A stretch of DNA of 64,000 nt from Aliihoeflea sp. 2WW. GTDB lineage: Bacteria > Pseudomonadota > Alphaproteobacteria > Rhizobiales > Rhizobiaceae. The DNA lies in NCBI RefSeq assembly GCF_000497755.1, contig NZ_AYOD01000001.1, forward strand, positions 383,459-447,458, in the 5' to 3' direction. The position numbers and the translations under genes are program-made. The notes beneath the pieces were generated by a model. That model made no database searches. It was not told the origin of the DNA and was given only the letters and a program-made list of their open reading frames with translations. Each line of letters begins with the position of its first letter. The first letter of the stretch is position 1. Shown piece by piece: positions 44,137 through 53,392 of this stretch.

Positions 44137-44636
44137 GGCCGCTCCTGTTTATTTGCGCGCAGAAGGTTCTGGAATGCATCGCCATAGGCGCCATGCTCCC
44201 GCTCGTCCTCCCGATATGTGATCCCGACGCGCTCGTAGAAGGTCTGCGCACGAAGGTTGGTGACGTCGACGGATAGCCGCAGATAGGCGCCGCCGCGCTC
44301 TGCCGACCATGCCGCGACGGCGCGGACGAGCGCCTCGCCCACCCCGCGCCCGCGAAACTCGCCGGCGACGTAGAGGTCCTGAACGAAAACGCCGCCCCGC
44401 CCGAGCCATGTCGAGAAGATAGGGAAGAACAGCGCCAGTCCCGCCAGAACGCCTTCCGCTTCCGCAATCAACCCATGGAAGGCCGGCTCGGGACCGAAGC
44501 CGGCGCGACGCAGGTCTTCGGCGGTGCCGGTGATCTTCTTCCGCTGGCCGAGCGCATCGCCCAGTTGCAGGAGCGCGGCATGGATCGCCTCCACGTCCGC
44601 TTCGAGCGCCGGGCGGATTGCGATCAGGGCAGCCAT
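44133..44636 (-). CDS. GNAT-family N-acetyltransferase
   Basis: A 167-residue GNAT fold. Motif A is VQDLYVAGEFRGRGVGEALV, with the acetyl-CoA pyrophosphate loop RGRGVG, and motif B follows (LRAQTFYERVGI). It transfers an acetyl group to a primary amine of a small molecule or protein. It is inserted between the beta-keto acid cleavage enzyme and the deacetylase, overlapping both by a few bases. The pairing of an acetyltransferase and a deacetylase suggests that N-acetylation is a step or a detoxification valve in the pathway. Confidence 0.88.
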   Translation of the reverse strand: MAALIAIRPALEADVEAIHAALLQLGDALGQRKKITGTAEDLRRAGFGPEPAFHGLIAEAEGVLAGLALFFPIFSTWLGRGGVFVQDLYVAGEFRGRGVGEALVRAVAAWSAERGGAYLRLSVDVTNLRAQTFYERVGITYREDEREHGAYGDAFQNLLRANKQERP

Positions 44637-45583
44637 CAGAATGCGACCCGGTCGCCGCCCTTCAATCCCAAGAGTTCGCGTGCCTCACCGGGCGTCGCGA
44701 TCTCCAGCGAGAGAGCTTCGAGAACGGCGCGGATGCGGCGCACCTGGTCGGCATTGGATTTCGCCAACGTGCCGCGCCCATCATAAAGGCTGTCCTCCAG
44801 CCCGACGCGGACATTGCCGCCCATGGCCGCCGCCATCGTGATCATCGGCATCTGATGGCGGCCCGCCGCCAGCACCGAGAAGCTGTAGTCGTCGCCGAAA
44901 AGCTTGTCTGCGATCCGCTTCATGTGGGTGAGGTTCTCGGGATCAGCGCCGATGCCGCCCAGCACTCCGAACACGAACTGGACGAACATGTGCCCATTCA
45001 CGAGACCCCGATCGCGCAGATGAGCAAGCGAATAGAGGTGCCCGACATCGTAGCATTCGAACTCGAACCGCGTTCCGCAGCCTTCGCCCAGCGCCGACAA
45101 TGTGTGCTCCATGTCGGCGAAGGTGTTCTGGAAGATCGAGCTGCGCGTCGCTTCGAGCAGCTTCGGCTCCCAGTCGTGCTTCCATTCGGCCTGCTTGTCG
45201 AGCGCGGGAAAGAGCGCGAAGTTCATCGATCCCATGTTGAAGGACGACATTTCGGGCTTCGCGCGCAGGGCTGCGGCGAGCCGGTCTTCCACCGTCATCA
45301 GCGACGATCCGCCCGTCGATATATTGATCACCGCGTCCGTCGACTGCTTTATGCGCGGTAGAAACTGCATGAAGATTTTGGGATCGGCGGACGGGCGCCC
45401 ATCCTTCGGATCCCGGGCATGAAGATGCAGGATCGACGCTCCGGCCTCGGCGGCCGCGATCGCATCCGACGCGATCTGGTCGGGCGTCAGCGGCAGGTAG
45501 GGCGACATGGTCGGCGTGTGGACCGAGCCGGTGACCGCGCAGGTGATGATGACCTTGCGGCCGTTGGTCTTCTTCAAAGCCAT
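44636..45583 (-). CDS. Beta-keto acid cleavage enzyme (BKACE, 3-keto-5-aminohexanoate cleavage family)
   Basis: A 315-residue TIM-barrel protein of the BKACE (DUF849) family. Zinc ligands are in SILHLHARDPKDG and the acidic/basic catalytic region is NVRVGLEDSLYDGRGTLA. The family condenses a beta-keto acid with acetyl-CoA and releases acetoacetate plus a new CoA ester. Specificity varies widely among members and cannot be assigned from sequence alone. Directly upstream is a class III aminotransferase that could generate the beta-keto acid from a beta-amino acid. Confidence 0.93.
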   Translation of the reverse strand: MALKKTNGRKVIITCAVTGSVHTPTMSPYLPLTPDQIASDAIAAAEAGASILHLHARDPKDGRPSADPKIFMQFLPRIKQSTDAVINISTGGSSLMTVEDRLAAALRAKPEMSSFNMGSMNFALFPALDKQAEWKHDWEPKLLEATRSSIFQNTFADMEHTLSALGEGCGTRFEFECYDVGHLYSLAHLRDRGLVNGHMFVQFVFGVLGGIGADPENLTHMKRIADKLFGDDYSFSVLAAGRHQMPMITMAAAMGGNVRVGLEDSLYDGRGTLAKSNADQVRRIRAVLEALSLEIATPGEARELLGLKGGDRVAF

Positions 45584-45592
45584 GGTCTGCCT

Positions 45593-46978
45593 TCAGCGAT
45601 TGACGGGAAGATCGAGCTCAGCGGCGAGCGCGTCGAGTGTATCGGCCAGGATCGCGACCATTTCGCCGACCTGCGCCGCAGTGATGATGAGCGGTGGCGC
45701 GAGGATGAAATTGTCGCCCTCGATGCCGTCGCCGCGGATGCGCCGCGAATAGACGATCATGCCGCGTTCGTAGGCAAGGTCGATCAGGCGCTGGTTGGCG
45801 CTCTTCACCTTCGGCAGCGGCGCGAAGGTCTCAGGGTCCGCGACAAGGTCGGCGCCGATCAACAATCCTTTGCCACGCACGCCCGAGACGAACGGATAGC
45901 GCGTCGAAAGAGCTTCGAGCTCGCTCTTCAGTAGCTCGCCCATCGCTGCGGCGTTCTCGACGCAACCGAGACGCTCGGTTTCGTCAAGCACTGCCAGCCC
46001 CGCCGCGCAAGAGAGCGGATTGCCGGCATAGGTATAGCCGTGCTGGAAGCCGCCGGCGTCGAGCACCGGCTTGACCAGCCGCCGCGACGCGGCCATCGCG
46101 CCGAGCGGCGCGTAGCCGGAACCTATTCCCTTGGAGAGCGTGACGATGTCGGGCCGGCAGTTCCAGTGGTCGCCGCCTAGATAGCGCCCGGTGCGCCCTG
46201 CCCCGGTCATTACCTCGTCGTGGATGAGCAGGATGCCATGTTTGTCGCAGATTTCGCGGATGCGCGGGAAGTAGCTGTCGGGCGGAACAAGCGCTGCGGT
46301 AGCGGCGCCGCCGATCGGCTCCATGATGAAGGCAAGCACGCTTTCGGGACCTTCGGCGAGGATCTTTTCCTCCAGCATGTCGGCGTAGCGAAGCCCGCGC
46401 TCCTCCATCGAGAAATTGTCGCGGTCGCGATAGGCGCGCGGCGCGGGAATGGTCGGCATGTCGCGAATCTGCGGCGCGAACGTTTCGGTCAATGCGAGGT
46501 CGCCCGTCACGGCAAGAGAGCCCATCGTGCCGCCGTGATAGGAGGGGAACCGCGAAATCACCTTCCAGCGCTTCGCCTGTCCGGTGACCACCGCCCACTG
46601 CCGCGCCAGCTTGATCGCGGATTCGACCGCTTCGGACCCGCCCGAGACGAAGAAAATGCGGTCGAGATCGCCCGGCATCTTTTCGGCCATGTGGCGCGCA
46701 AGTTCCTCGGCAGGTTCGTTTTCGAAATGCAGACGGTAGGCGAAGGTCACGCGCTCCATCTGCTGTTTCATGGCGTCGATGACGTTGCGGTTGCCGTGAC
46801 CGACATTGACCACCATCGCCCCGCTCGACCCGTCGATCATGCGCCGGCCCTGCGTATCCCACAGATATATGCCTTCCGCCCGGTCGACGAGCGGACGGCG
46901 AAGGCGCGTCATGTAGAAGAGGTGCGAGGCCGGGCGCGGCGGTTCGTTGGAAAGAGCGAAGGGTGTGGCAGCGGTCAT
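45593..46978 (-). CDS. Class III PLP-dependent aminotransferase
   Basis: A 461-residue fold-type I aminotransferase. Motifs: SGGSEAVESAIKLARQW (cofactor phosphate), SYHGGTMGSLAVTG, the PLP-ring Asp in LLIHDEVMTGAGRTG, and the Schiff-base lysine in IVTLSKGIGSGYAPLGA. Class III members act on omega- or beta-amino groups. ATG 46978 overlaps the DMFase-like stop by 4 bp; the open frame further upstream has no homology and is not used. In this operon it would convert a liberated amine or beta-amino acid to the corresponding aldehyde or keto acid, the substrate for BKACE. Confidence 0.93.
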   Translation of the reverse strand: MTAATPFALSNEPPRPASHLFYMTRLRRPLVDRAEGIYLWDTQGRRMIDGSSGAMVVNVGHGNRNVIDAMKQQMERVTFAYRLHFENEPAEELARHMAEKMPGDLDRIFFVSGGSEAVESAIKLARQWAVVTGQAKRWKVISRFPSYHGGTMGSLAVTGDLALTETFAPQIRDMPTIPAPRAYRDRDNFSMEERGLRYADMLEEKILAEGPESVLAFIMEPIGGAATAALVPPDSYFPRIREICDKHGILLIHDEVMTGAGRTGRYLGGDHWNCRPDIVTLSKGIGSGYAPLGAMAASRRLVKPVLDAGGFQHGYTYAGNPLSCAAGLAVLDETERLGCVENAAAMGELLKSELEALSTRYPFVSGVRGKGLLIGADLVADPETFAPLPKVKSANQRLIDLAYERGMIVYSRRIRGDGIEGDNFILAPPLIITAAQVGEMVAILADTLDALAAELDLPVNR

Positions 46979-48636
46979 GGATGCGCCTGTCGTGGAAAGG
47001 ACCCGAGGTAGCGGTCGAGGACATTTGCGGTAACGCGCTCGACCATGGCGTCGCCGCGCTTGAGCGCCGCGACCCATTCGCAGCTTCCGGCGTGGAAGAC
47101 CTCACCTTGGCCGCGCGTGAAATTGACGATCATGCCGCAGCCGCGCTTGACGCGGTCGACGGCGGCCTCGCCATCGTCGCCGACGAGCGTGCGGGCGACG
47201 AACTTGGCGTCGGCGTCGGAAAGGAACTGGTCATCTGCGGCGATGTCGGCGCTTTCCTCCTTCAGCGACGACATGCCGAGCGCCAGCACCTGAAGGCCCT
47301 CCGGCGCTCCGCTTTCGGGCGTCGGTTCGGGCAACCCGCCGCGGATCACGTAGTCGAGCCCGTCGACCTCGTAGCCGAAGGCGTGGCCCTCGGATCCGAG
47401 AATGTCGCCGTAATAGATGCCGGTGCCAACGAACGCCCAGTGTTCGGGTCGGTAGACGGGAAATCCGCGCGCGCCGCGCGGTGCGCATCCACCCCAGCCG
47501 ACATAGAGCCCCGAAGTGGCGTTGAGCCCGAAAGTCAGCGCGCCCGGACGACCGATCGCCTCGTCTTCCCACGAGCCCGACATGCGCGTCGGATCGCCCG
47601 ACTGGAACACCGGGTCCTCGGCGCGGGCGCGGTATTTGTAGCAGACCTGCCGCTTGCCGCCGTCTTCGAGACGCGTCTGCCACATGAAGTTGCCGGCGAA
47701 GCGGGCGGCGCTGCCTCCGCGCTCGACATAGCCATCGACCGCGTCGCGCATTTCCCATGTCCAGTATTCGTCATGGCCGAGAAAGGCGACGCAATCGTAG
47801 CCCTCCAGGATTTCCGGCGTGAAATGGAGTTCGTGCTGGCTGACGAGATCGACGCCGTAGCCCTGCCGTTCGGCCCAGCGGAAGAAGTGGCTGTCATAAC
47901 TCGCCCAGCCGGACGACGCGTATTTCTTGGAATAGCCGTTGGCGTAGGCCCACTCCATGTGCGGGTAGCGCGGTGCGGTGGCGACCGGCGTATGGATTTC
48001 GAGCGGCACGCGCGGCGCGTCCGGCGGCAGGACGACGAAGCCCCGGCAGAACGGACGCTCGATGCTGACCGTCGTCGCATACTGGTTGCGGTCCGGGCCG
48101 GTGATGCCCTGATAGTGGTTCGATCCGCCCCAGGTGTTGTAGGCGGTCCAGGAGCCGGTCGCGGCGACCTGCAAAACCCGGCCTGGCTTGCGGCCCAGCG
48201 AGGGGCGGACGATGAAGAAGTGATGGCAGTGGATCGGCCTGCCGTCGCGGCCCTCGGCCGTCAGCGTGAGGCGGTAGCCGCCTGACGGCCAGTCCGGATC
48301 GACCGGGAATTCGAACGACGTCTCCCACCCGCAGCCGGTGACCGAGCATTGGTCCGGCGTCTCGTGCCAGCGAGAGAAAAGGTTCTCGCGCAGCAAGATC
48401 GGCGTCTCGACGCCACCGTCACGCACGATCTCGATGCGATATCGCTCGGCGGTCGAGCTGACCTGCAGCCGGACGGTCGCGCCCGGTGCATAGGAATAGG
48501 CATCCGTATAGCACCAGATCTCACCGCGCTCGCCGTCCATGCCGGGATACTCGTAATAGTGCCCGAGGACAGCCTCGCGGCGCTGCTCGGGCGTCAGCCC
48601 GAAATCGGGAAAGTCGTTCTTGCTCATGGCGTCCAT
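46975..48636 (-). CDS. N,N-dimethylformamidase large-subunit-like hydrolase
   Basis: A 553-residue protein resembling the beta (large) subunit of N,N-dimethylformamidase, an iron-dependent amidohydrolase. It has an Ig-like N-terminal part (YAPGATVRLQVSS), then the glutamine-amidotransferase-like core with TGSWTAYNTWGGSNHYQG, FLGHDEYWTWEMRDAV and YVERGGSAARFAGNFMWQ, and near the end GQGEVFHAGSCEW, which holds candidate Glu/His ligands. No small alpha subunit gene is adjacent, unlike classical DMFase. It overlaps both neighbours by a few bases. It likely hydrolyses an amide of the imported compound; DMF itself need not be the substrate. Confidence 0.85.
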   Translation of the reverse strand: MDAMSKNDFPDFGLTPEQRREAVLGHYYEYPGMDGERGEIWCYTDAYSYAPGATVRLQVSSTAERYRIEIVRDGGVETPILLRENLFSRWHETPDQCSVTGCGWETSFEFPVDPDWPSGGYRLTLTAEGRDGRPIHCHHFFIVRPSLGRKPGRVLQVAATGSWTAYNTWGGSNHYQGITGPDRNQYATTVSIERPFCRGFVVLPPDAPRVPLEIHTPVATAPRYPHMEWAYANGYSKKYASSGWASYDSHFFRWAERQGYGVDLVSQHELHFTPEILEGYDCVAFLGHDEYWTWEMRDAVDGYVERGGSAARFAGNFMWQTRLEDGGKRQVCYKYRARAEDPVFQSGDPTRMSGSWEDEAIGRPGALTFGLNATSGLYVGWGGCAPRGARGFPVYRPEHWAFVGTGIYYGDILGSEGHAFGYEVDGLDYVIRGGLPEPTPESGAPEGLQVLALGMSSLKEESADIAADDQFLSDADAKFVARTLVGDDGEAAVDRVKRGCGMIVNFTRGQGEVFHAGSCEWVAALKRGDAMVERVTANVLDRYLGSFPRQAHP

Positions 48637-49400
48637 CAGGCGGCGAGATATTTGCGCAGGAAGGTGCGGGTGCGTTCGTGCTGCGGCGCGCGGAACATGT
48701 CTTGCGGCACGCCCTCCTCGACCACGACCCCGCCATCCATGAAGAGCACCCGGTCGGCGACCTCGCCGGCAAAGCGCATTTCATGGGTGACGATCAGCAT
48801 GGTCATGTGCTCGGCGGCAAGCTGCCTCATGACCGCGTTGACCTCGTCGACGAGTTCGGGGTCGAGCGCCGAGGTCGCCTCGTCGAAGAGCATGACCTTG
48901 GGCTGCATGGCCAGCGCGCGGGCGATCGCCACGCGCTGCTTCTGCCCGCCGGACAGCCGCGAGGGAAATTCGTCGATCTTCTCGGCAAGCCCGACCTTGC
49001 CGAGAAGCTCTTCGGCCAAGCCACGCGCATCGCGCTTGCTCGTTCCCTTGAGAACGATCGGTCCCATGGTGATGTTGTCGAGCACGCTGAGGTGCGGGAA
49101 CAGATTGAAGTGCTGGAACACCATCCCCATCTGCTGGCGCACCGCATTGATGTGCCGCTCGAAGGCCCTGCCCTTCAGTGGCTGGTTGACCAGCTCCCCG
49201 TCGAGCCAGACCTCGCCCGCGTTCAACGTTTCGAGATGGTTGATCGAGCGCAGCAGGGTCGACTTGCCAGAACCGCTCGGCCCGATGATTGCGACGATCT
49301 GGCCGCGATCGACGGACAGGTCGATGCCCTTGAGCACTTGGAGCGCGCCGAAGGATTTGCGCGCGCCCTTCACTTCGACCATCGGCCGCAAATCGGTCAT
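48636..49400 (-). CDS. Amino acid ABC transporter ATP-binding protein, polar amino acid type
   Basis: A 254-residue ATPase of the GlnQ/HisP class. Walker A is GPSGSGKS near residue 40, the Q-loop is [13 protein letters not shown], the signature [15 protein letters not shown], Walker [15 protein letters not shown] and the H-loop IVTHEM. ATG 49400 overlaps the preceding permease stop (ATGA). The longer open frame upstream is shadow sequence of that permease and is not used. It energises uptake through the two permeases. Confidence 0.94.
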   Translation of the reverse strand: MTDLRPMVEVKGARKSFGALQVLKGIDLSVDRGQIVAIIGPSGSGKSTLLRSINHLETLNAGEVWLDGELVNQPLKGRAFERHINAVRQQMGMVFQHFNLFPHLSVLDNITMGPIVLKGTSKRDARGLAEELLGKVGLAEKIDEFPSRLSGGQKQRVAIARALAMQPKVMLFDEATSALDPELVDEVNAVMRQLAAEHMTMLIVTHEMRFAGEVADRVLFMDGGVVVEEGVPQDMFRAPQHERTRTFLRKYLAA

Positions 49401-50056
49401 CGCGAGACCTCCACTTTCCGTTCGACCCGGCGCAGGCCCGCTTCGAGGACGAGATTCAAGATGTAATAGAGCGCCGCCGCTGTGAGGTAGAACTCGAACG
49501 GACGGAACGTCTCGCTGATGCCGAGCTGGGCGGCGTGGACGAGTTCGGCGATGCCGATGACCGAAACGAGCGAGGATTCCTTCAGGAGCGCGATCATGTT
49601 GCTGCCGATCGGCGGTGCGGTGTTGCGCACGGCCTGCGGCACCACGACGTATCGCAGCGTCTGCAACCGGCTGAAGCCTATGCTGCGCGCGCCTTCGGCC
49701 TGGCCCGGATCGACCGCGACGATGCCGGCCCGCAGGATGTCGGCATTGTAGACGGCGAAATGCAGGCCGAGCCCGATGATGCCGGCGGCAAGTGCCGGGA
49801 TGTCGATGCCGATCTGGACGAGGCCGTAATAGATCAGGAAGAGCTGCAGGAGCAGCGGCGTTCCCATGAACAGCCAGATGAACGACCGGACGGGATAAGT
49901 GACGATTTTCGGCGCATAGAGAAGGGTGACAGCGAAGACGATGCCGAAGATGAAGCTCACGACAGCCGACGAAACGGTGAGCACGACCGTCCACCAGACC
50001 CCCATCCACAGGATGCCCGAATAGGGAAGGACGACGGAGAAATCCAAGCCTTGCAT
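49397..50056 (-). CDS. Amino acid ABC transporter permease (HisM/GlnP family)
   Basis: A 219-residue permease with the His/Glu/Gln/Arg/opine family topology. The EAA-loop signature is [20 protein letters not shown], followed by [16 protein letters not shown]. It overlaps the ATPase gene by 4 bp and starts 10 bp after the second permease stop. The two permeases form a heterodimer. Confidence 0.94.
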   Translation of the reverse strand: MQGLDFSVVLPYSGILWMGVWWTVVLTVSSAVVSFIFGIVFAVTLLYAPKIVTYPVRSFIWLFMGTPLLLQLFLIYYGLVQIGIDIPALAAGIIGLGLHFAVYNADILRAGIVAVDPGQAEGARSIGFSRLQTLRYVVVPQAVRNTAPPIGSNMIALLKESSLVSVIGIAELVHAAQLGISETFRPFEFYLTAAALYYILNLVLEAGLRRVERKVEVSR

Positions 50057-50066
50057 CTGCCGCCCC

Positions 50067-50714
50067 TCAGACGATTTCGTAGCGCTTGTCGATCAGATCG
50101 ACGGTGCGGGCGACGGCGTAGACGATGATCATGTAGAGGAGTGCCGCGACGGCGAAGATCTCGAACGGCTTGTAGGTGGAGCCGATGAAGCGCTGCGCTG
50201 TATAGGTCATCTCGATGACCGAAATCGTCGAGACGAGCGCCGATCCCTTGACCAGCGCGACCGCGTTGACGCCAAGCGGCCGGATCATCAGGCGCGCGGC
50301 CTGCGGCAGGATCACCCGGCGCATCGTGTCGAGCCGTCCGAAGCCGATCGTGCGCGCCGCTTCCGCTTGGCCGCGATCAACCGCAAGAACCGCGCCGCGG
50401 ATTGATTCGGCCATGTAGGCGCCGATGTTCATGCCGAGCCCGATAACGCCTGCGGCGAAAGGCTCGAGATTGATGCCGATCTGCGGTCCGCCGAAATAGA
50501 GGATGAAGAGCTGGATCAGGCACGGCGTGCCCCGCCAGACGCTGACATAGACCGTCCCGATCATCCGCAGCGGCGCCGAACGCGACAGCTTCGCCGAAGC
50601 GGCAAGGGCTGCGACCACGAGGCCGAGCCCAAGCGCCAGGGCTGAAATCTGGATCGTGACCAGGGCGGCTTCCAGGAAGAACGGGAAGACGCGCTGCATC
50701 AGCGCAAGGTCCAT
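50067..50714 (-). CDS. Amino acid ABC transporter permease (HisQ/GlnP family)
   Basis: A 215-residue permease. The EAA loop is VDRGQAEAARTIGFGRLDTM, followed by ILPQAARLMIRPLGVN. ATG 50714 (MDLALMQRVF) is preferred over TTG 50732, with GGAG upstream. It follows the binding-protein gene across a strong hairpin at 50742-50768. Related to, but distinct from, the permease at 49397. Confidence 0.93.
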   Translation of the reverse strand: MDLALMQRVFPFFLEAALVTIQISALALGLGLVVAALAASAKLSRSAPLRMIGTVYVSVWRGTPCLIQLFILYFGGPQIGINLEPFAAGVIGLGMNIGAYMAESIRGAVLAVDRGQAEAARTIGFGRLDTMRRVILPQAARLMIRPLGVNAVALVKGSALVSTISVIEMTYTAQRFIGSTYKPFEIFAVAALLYMIIVYAVARTVDLIDKRYEIV

Positions 50715-50741
50715 GCGGAGAACTCCGGGCAAATCAGGGAG

Positions 50742-50768
50742 CTTCCGGGCCGGTCATCGGCCCGGAAG
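50742..50768 (-). terminator. Intercistronic hairpin after the binding-protein gene
   Basis: A perfect 11-bp GC-rich stem (50742-50752 with 50758-50768) with a 5-nt loop lies 16 bp after the binding-protein stop and 27 bp before the permease start. There is no U-run. It matches the position of the hairpins at 33331 and 62644 in the other ABC operons. Confidence 0.75.
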
Positions 50769-50784
50769 TCTCATGGGCGCGGGA

Positions 50785-51567
50785 TCAGCGAATGTCGCTG
50801 CCGACCCATTCCATGGCGATCTTTTCGTAGGTGCCGTCTTCCATCATCTCGTCGAGTGCGGCCTGCATGGCTGCCTTGAGTTCCGGATTGTCCTTACGGA
50901 TCGCGATGCCGATGGCGACGCTGCCGCCTTCGATGTCCGGCGTGTCGAGACGGCGGATCTTGTCGCCGGTTTCCTTGATGGCCACCATCACCGGAATGTT
51001 GTCGACTACGATGGCGTCGACGCGCCCGGCCTTCAGTTCCAGCATCAGCTCGGGAAGGCCCTTGTAGGTGCGGATGTCCCAGCCGCCCTGCTCGCGCGCC
51101 CACTTCTCGTGCGTTTCGCCCAGCGTCACGCCGAGCGTCTTGCCCTTCAGGTCATCGAGCGCCTGGACTTCGGCGTCTTCCATGACGAAGACCGCGCGGC
51201 CGGCGTGATAATAGGGGCCGACGAAGTCGACGGCCTTCTCGCGTTCGGGCGTGATCGTCATCGAGCCGACGATGGTGTCGAACTTGTTGGCGAGCAGCCC
51301 GGCGATGATGCCGTCCCAGGCCGTCGTCACGATCTCGCCCTCGACGCCCATGCGCTTGGCGATTTCCATTCCGACCGACGCGTCGAAGCCGACGACCTCG
51401 TTCTGGTCGTTGACAAAATTGAACGGCGGATACTGGCCGGTCATGGCGATCTTCATGGTGCCGGCCGACTTGATGGCCTCGAGGTCTTCGGCCATGGCGG
51501 ACGATACCGCGAAGGCGGAGGCGATCAGCAGGCCGGCGGCGGCGATGCCGGAGAGAAGCGATTTCAT
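50785..51567 (-). CDS. Amino acid ABC transporter substrate-binding protein (SBP family 3)
   Basis: A 260-residue periplasmic binding protein. The signal peptide MKSLLSGIAAAGLLIASAFA ends near MAED (residue 27). Mature motifs: MKIAMTGQYPPFNFVND, VGFDASVGMEIAKRMG, DTIVGSMTITPEREKAVDF and GKTLGVTLGETHE. Domain and length match SBP_bac_3 proteins for polar amino acids and opines. ATG 51567 is used; the frame continues upstream without homology. It is the first gene of the nine-gene operon and is divergent from a LysR regulator (146-bp gap). Confidence 0.94.
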   Translation of the reverse strand: MKSLLSGIAAAGLLIASAFAVSSAMAEDLEAIKSAGTMKIAMTGQYPPFNFVNDQNEVVGFDASVGMEIAKRMGVEGEIVTTAWDGIIAGLLANKFDTIVGSMTITPEREKAVDFVGPYYHAGRAVFVMEDAEVQALDDLKGKTLGVTLGETHEKWAREQGGWDIRTYKGLPELMLELKAGRVDAIVVDNIPVMVAIKETGDKIRRLDTPDIEGGSVAIGIAIRKDNPELKAAMQAALDEMMEDGTYEKIAMEWVGSDIR

Positions 51568-51666
51568 TCGGCTTTCCTTTGTTCCTCTGGATGTGGCGCG
51601 CGAATTGATTGTCATTCTTGGGACGCGTCCAGCGACGCAACCGAACGGCATCCTTGCCTTGTCATA

Positions 51667-51690
51667 TCCATTGCGCAAATAGATAATGGA
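51667..51690. promoter_or_regulatory. Inverted repeat upstream of lysR, candidate LysR site
   Basis: TCCATT (51667-51672) and AATGGA (51685-51690) form a perfect inverted repeat with a 12-bp spacer, in the divergent region between the binding-protein gene and lysR. Its overall size and position suit a LysR recognition/activation site. No binding evidence exists beyond position and symmetry. Confidence 0.5.
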
Positions 51691-51713
51691 AATAATCAGG
51701 ATAGATTTCGAGA

Positions 51714-52673
51714 ATGCTGCCGTCACGAAACGATCGACTGATCTGGGAACTCGACTGGAACCTGCTGCGGACGTTCGTGGTCATTGCGGAGGTTAAGAGC
51801 ATCACCCGCGCGGCCGAGCGCCTAAACCTCAAGCAGCCGAGCGTGAGCAATGCGCTCCGCCGCCTCGAAGCTAGGCTCGGGCGCAAGCTGGTCGAGCGCG
51901 ACGCGACCCGGTTCGAACTTACGGATGTCGGCCGCCTGCTCTACGAACAGAGCGTCGAGGTGTTCGGCACCATTTCGCAGCTTCCGCTTCTGATGCGGGG
52001 CGTCAGCGATGACGTGACCGGCCATGTCACTATCGCATTGGCGAGCCATGTCGTCTCGCCGCTCCTCGACCGCGCGCTCGGCGACTTCCATCGCACCTAT
52101 CCGCGCGCCAGCATCACGCTATCCGTCGCGCCCAGCGTCGAGGTCGCCAAACAGGTGCGCGAGCGGCGCGCCTCGTTCGGCATATGCCTCGTCAGCCAGC
52201 GCGATCCCGCACTCGACTATCTCGCCTTTTACCGCGAGTTCTTTGGCTTCTTCTGCGGCCCCGGCCACAGGCTGTACGGGCGCCAGAACCTCACCTTGGC
52301 GGACCTGGAGGGCGAATCCTCGGTGTCTTTCCAGACCGACCACATCTCCGACGCGCTTCGTCCGGTGGCGCTTCTGCGCAGCGAGGCAAAGCTCGACGCC
52401 AACGTCGTCGGCGTCTCTTCGAGCCTGGAGGAGGTCCGGCGGATGATCCTGGCAGGATTGGGCATCGGCCCCTTGCCGCTCCATGTCGCGCGCCGCGACG
52501 TCGCCGACGGCCTGCTGTGGCCCCTTCCCCCGTACGCCGCCTCGCCCGCGATTGACATCTACCTGCTGACGAACGCGGAGAAGGTACTCAACCGCGCCGA
52601 ACGCGCGCTGATCGGCGGATTGAGTGAGCTGATTGAACAGACCCCATTCGTAGACCGCACCTACGGCGCCTGA
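51714..52673 (+). CDS. LysR-family transcriptional regulator
   Basis: A 319-residue LysR protein. The winged HTH at about residues 18-75 reads SITRAAERLNLKQPSVSNAL, followed by the effector-binding domain (VTGHVTIALASHVVSPLLD). It is divergent from the amino-acid ABC/amide-catabolism operon, so it most likely activates that operon in response to its substrate. The start is ATG 51714; a short N-terminal extension precedes the HTH. Confidence 0.93.
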   Translation: MLPSRNDRLIWELDWNLLRTFVVIAEVKSITRAAERLNLKQPSVSNALRRLEARLGRKLVERDATRFELTDVGRLLYEQSVEVFGTISQLPLLMRGVSDDVTGHVTIALASHVVSPLLDRALGDFHRTYPRASITLSVAPSVEVAKQVRERRASFGICLVSQRDPALDYLAFYREFFGFFCGPGHRLYGRQNLTLADLEGESSVSFQTDHISDALRPVALLRSEAKLDANVVGVSSSLEEVRRMILAGLGIGPLPLHVARRDVADGLLWPLPPYAASPAIDIYLLTNAEKVLNRAERALIGGLSELIEQTPFVDRTYGA

Positions 52674-53392
52674 TCGTCATGCGGTGCGTTGCCAGGACCG
52701 CGGTCTAGTGACAAGCGGGGTGCGTGACTGGCATCAACGGCACTCGGGATAGATAGCTCGTAGCGTAGATCGCTGACGCTGTCGATCTCAAGACCGGGCC
52801 ACGACGGCGAGCTATTCAAGTTCGGCCTCTTCCTGGGCTCAAGGACTCGTTCCAGCACCGACGGCTGCTACACCTGACCGATGACGCTCGGTTGTTGGAC
52901 GCCTGATTGCGGTCTTGCCCGGCAAGAGAGGGCGTCGGGCATCGTCATCGGCGAATCCTTCGGGATGCCTTCCGCTCTCGCGAGGCCTGGACCCCGCCTG
53001 GGGTGGTGACGGCGCCTTGGCTGACGTCAATACGAATAGAGATTGGAATCGTCAGCGACGCATTTCCGGCGCCCCCTCGAAGGTGACTCATTCGCGCATC
53101 ATGTGCTTGTCACGGGGATTCCGAACCACGCAGGTGACTGGTTAGAGGAATCGCGTCGTTCTCGACCCCGGTAGACTTATGGCATCGTCGTAATGACAGA
53201 GGCGCTGCTGGTTCAATAGGCCGAATGACCGGCGTGAATTTTTCGGTCTTCGTGTTTACGCTTCGAGACATTCGTTTGCCAGGCCGCAAGCATCCAGAGC
53301 CGCCGGTGCGGACTAGGCAGATGCAGGATGGCATGCGGTCTCGGCGGGTCCGCCATGACCGAAACCAGAAGCGCAGGAAACCTCGGTCCGAT
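52674..53392. other. Gene-free region between lysR and the integrase module
   Basis: About 720 bp with only short frames of scrambled composition in all six frames. It looks like decayed sequence of the kind often found at island borders. No RNA gene, clear repeat or terminator was recognised. Confidence 0.45.
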
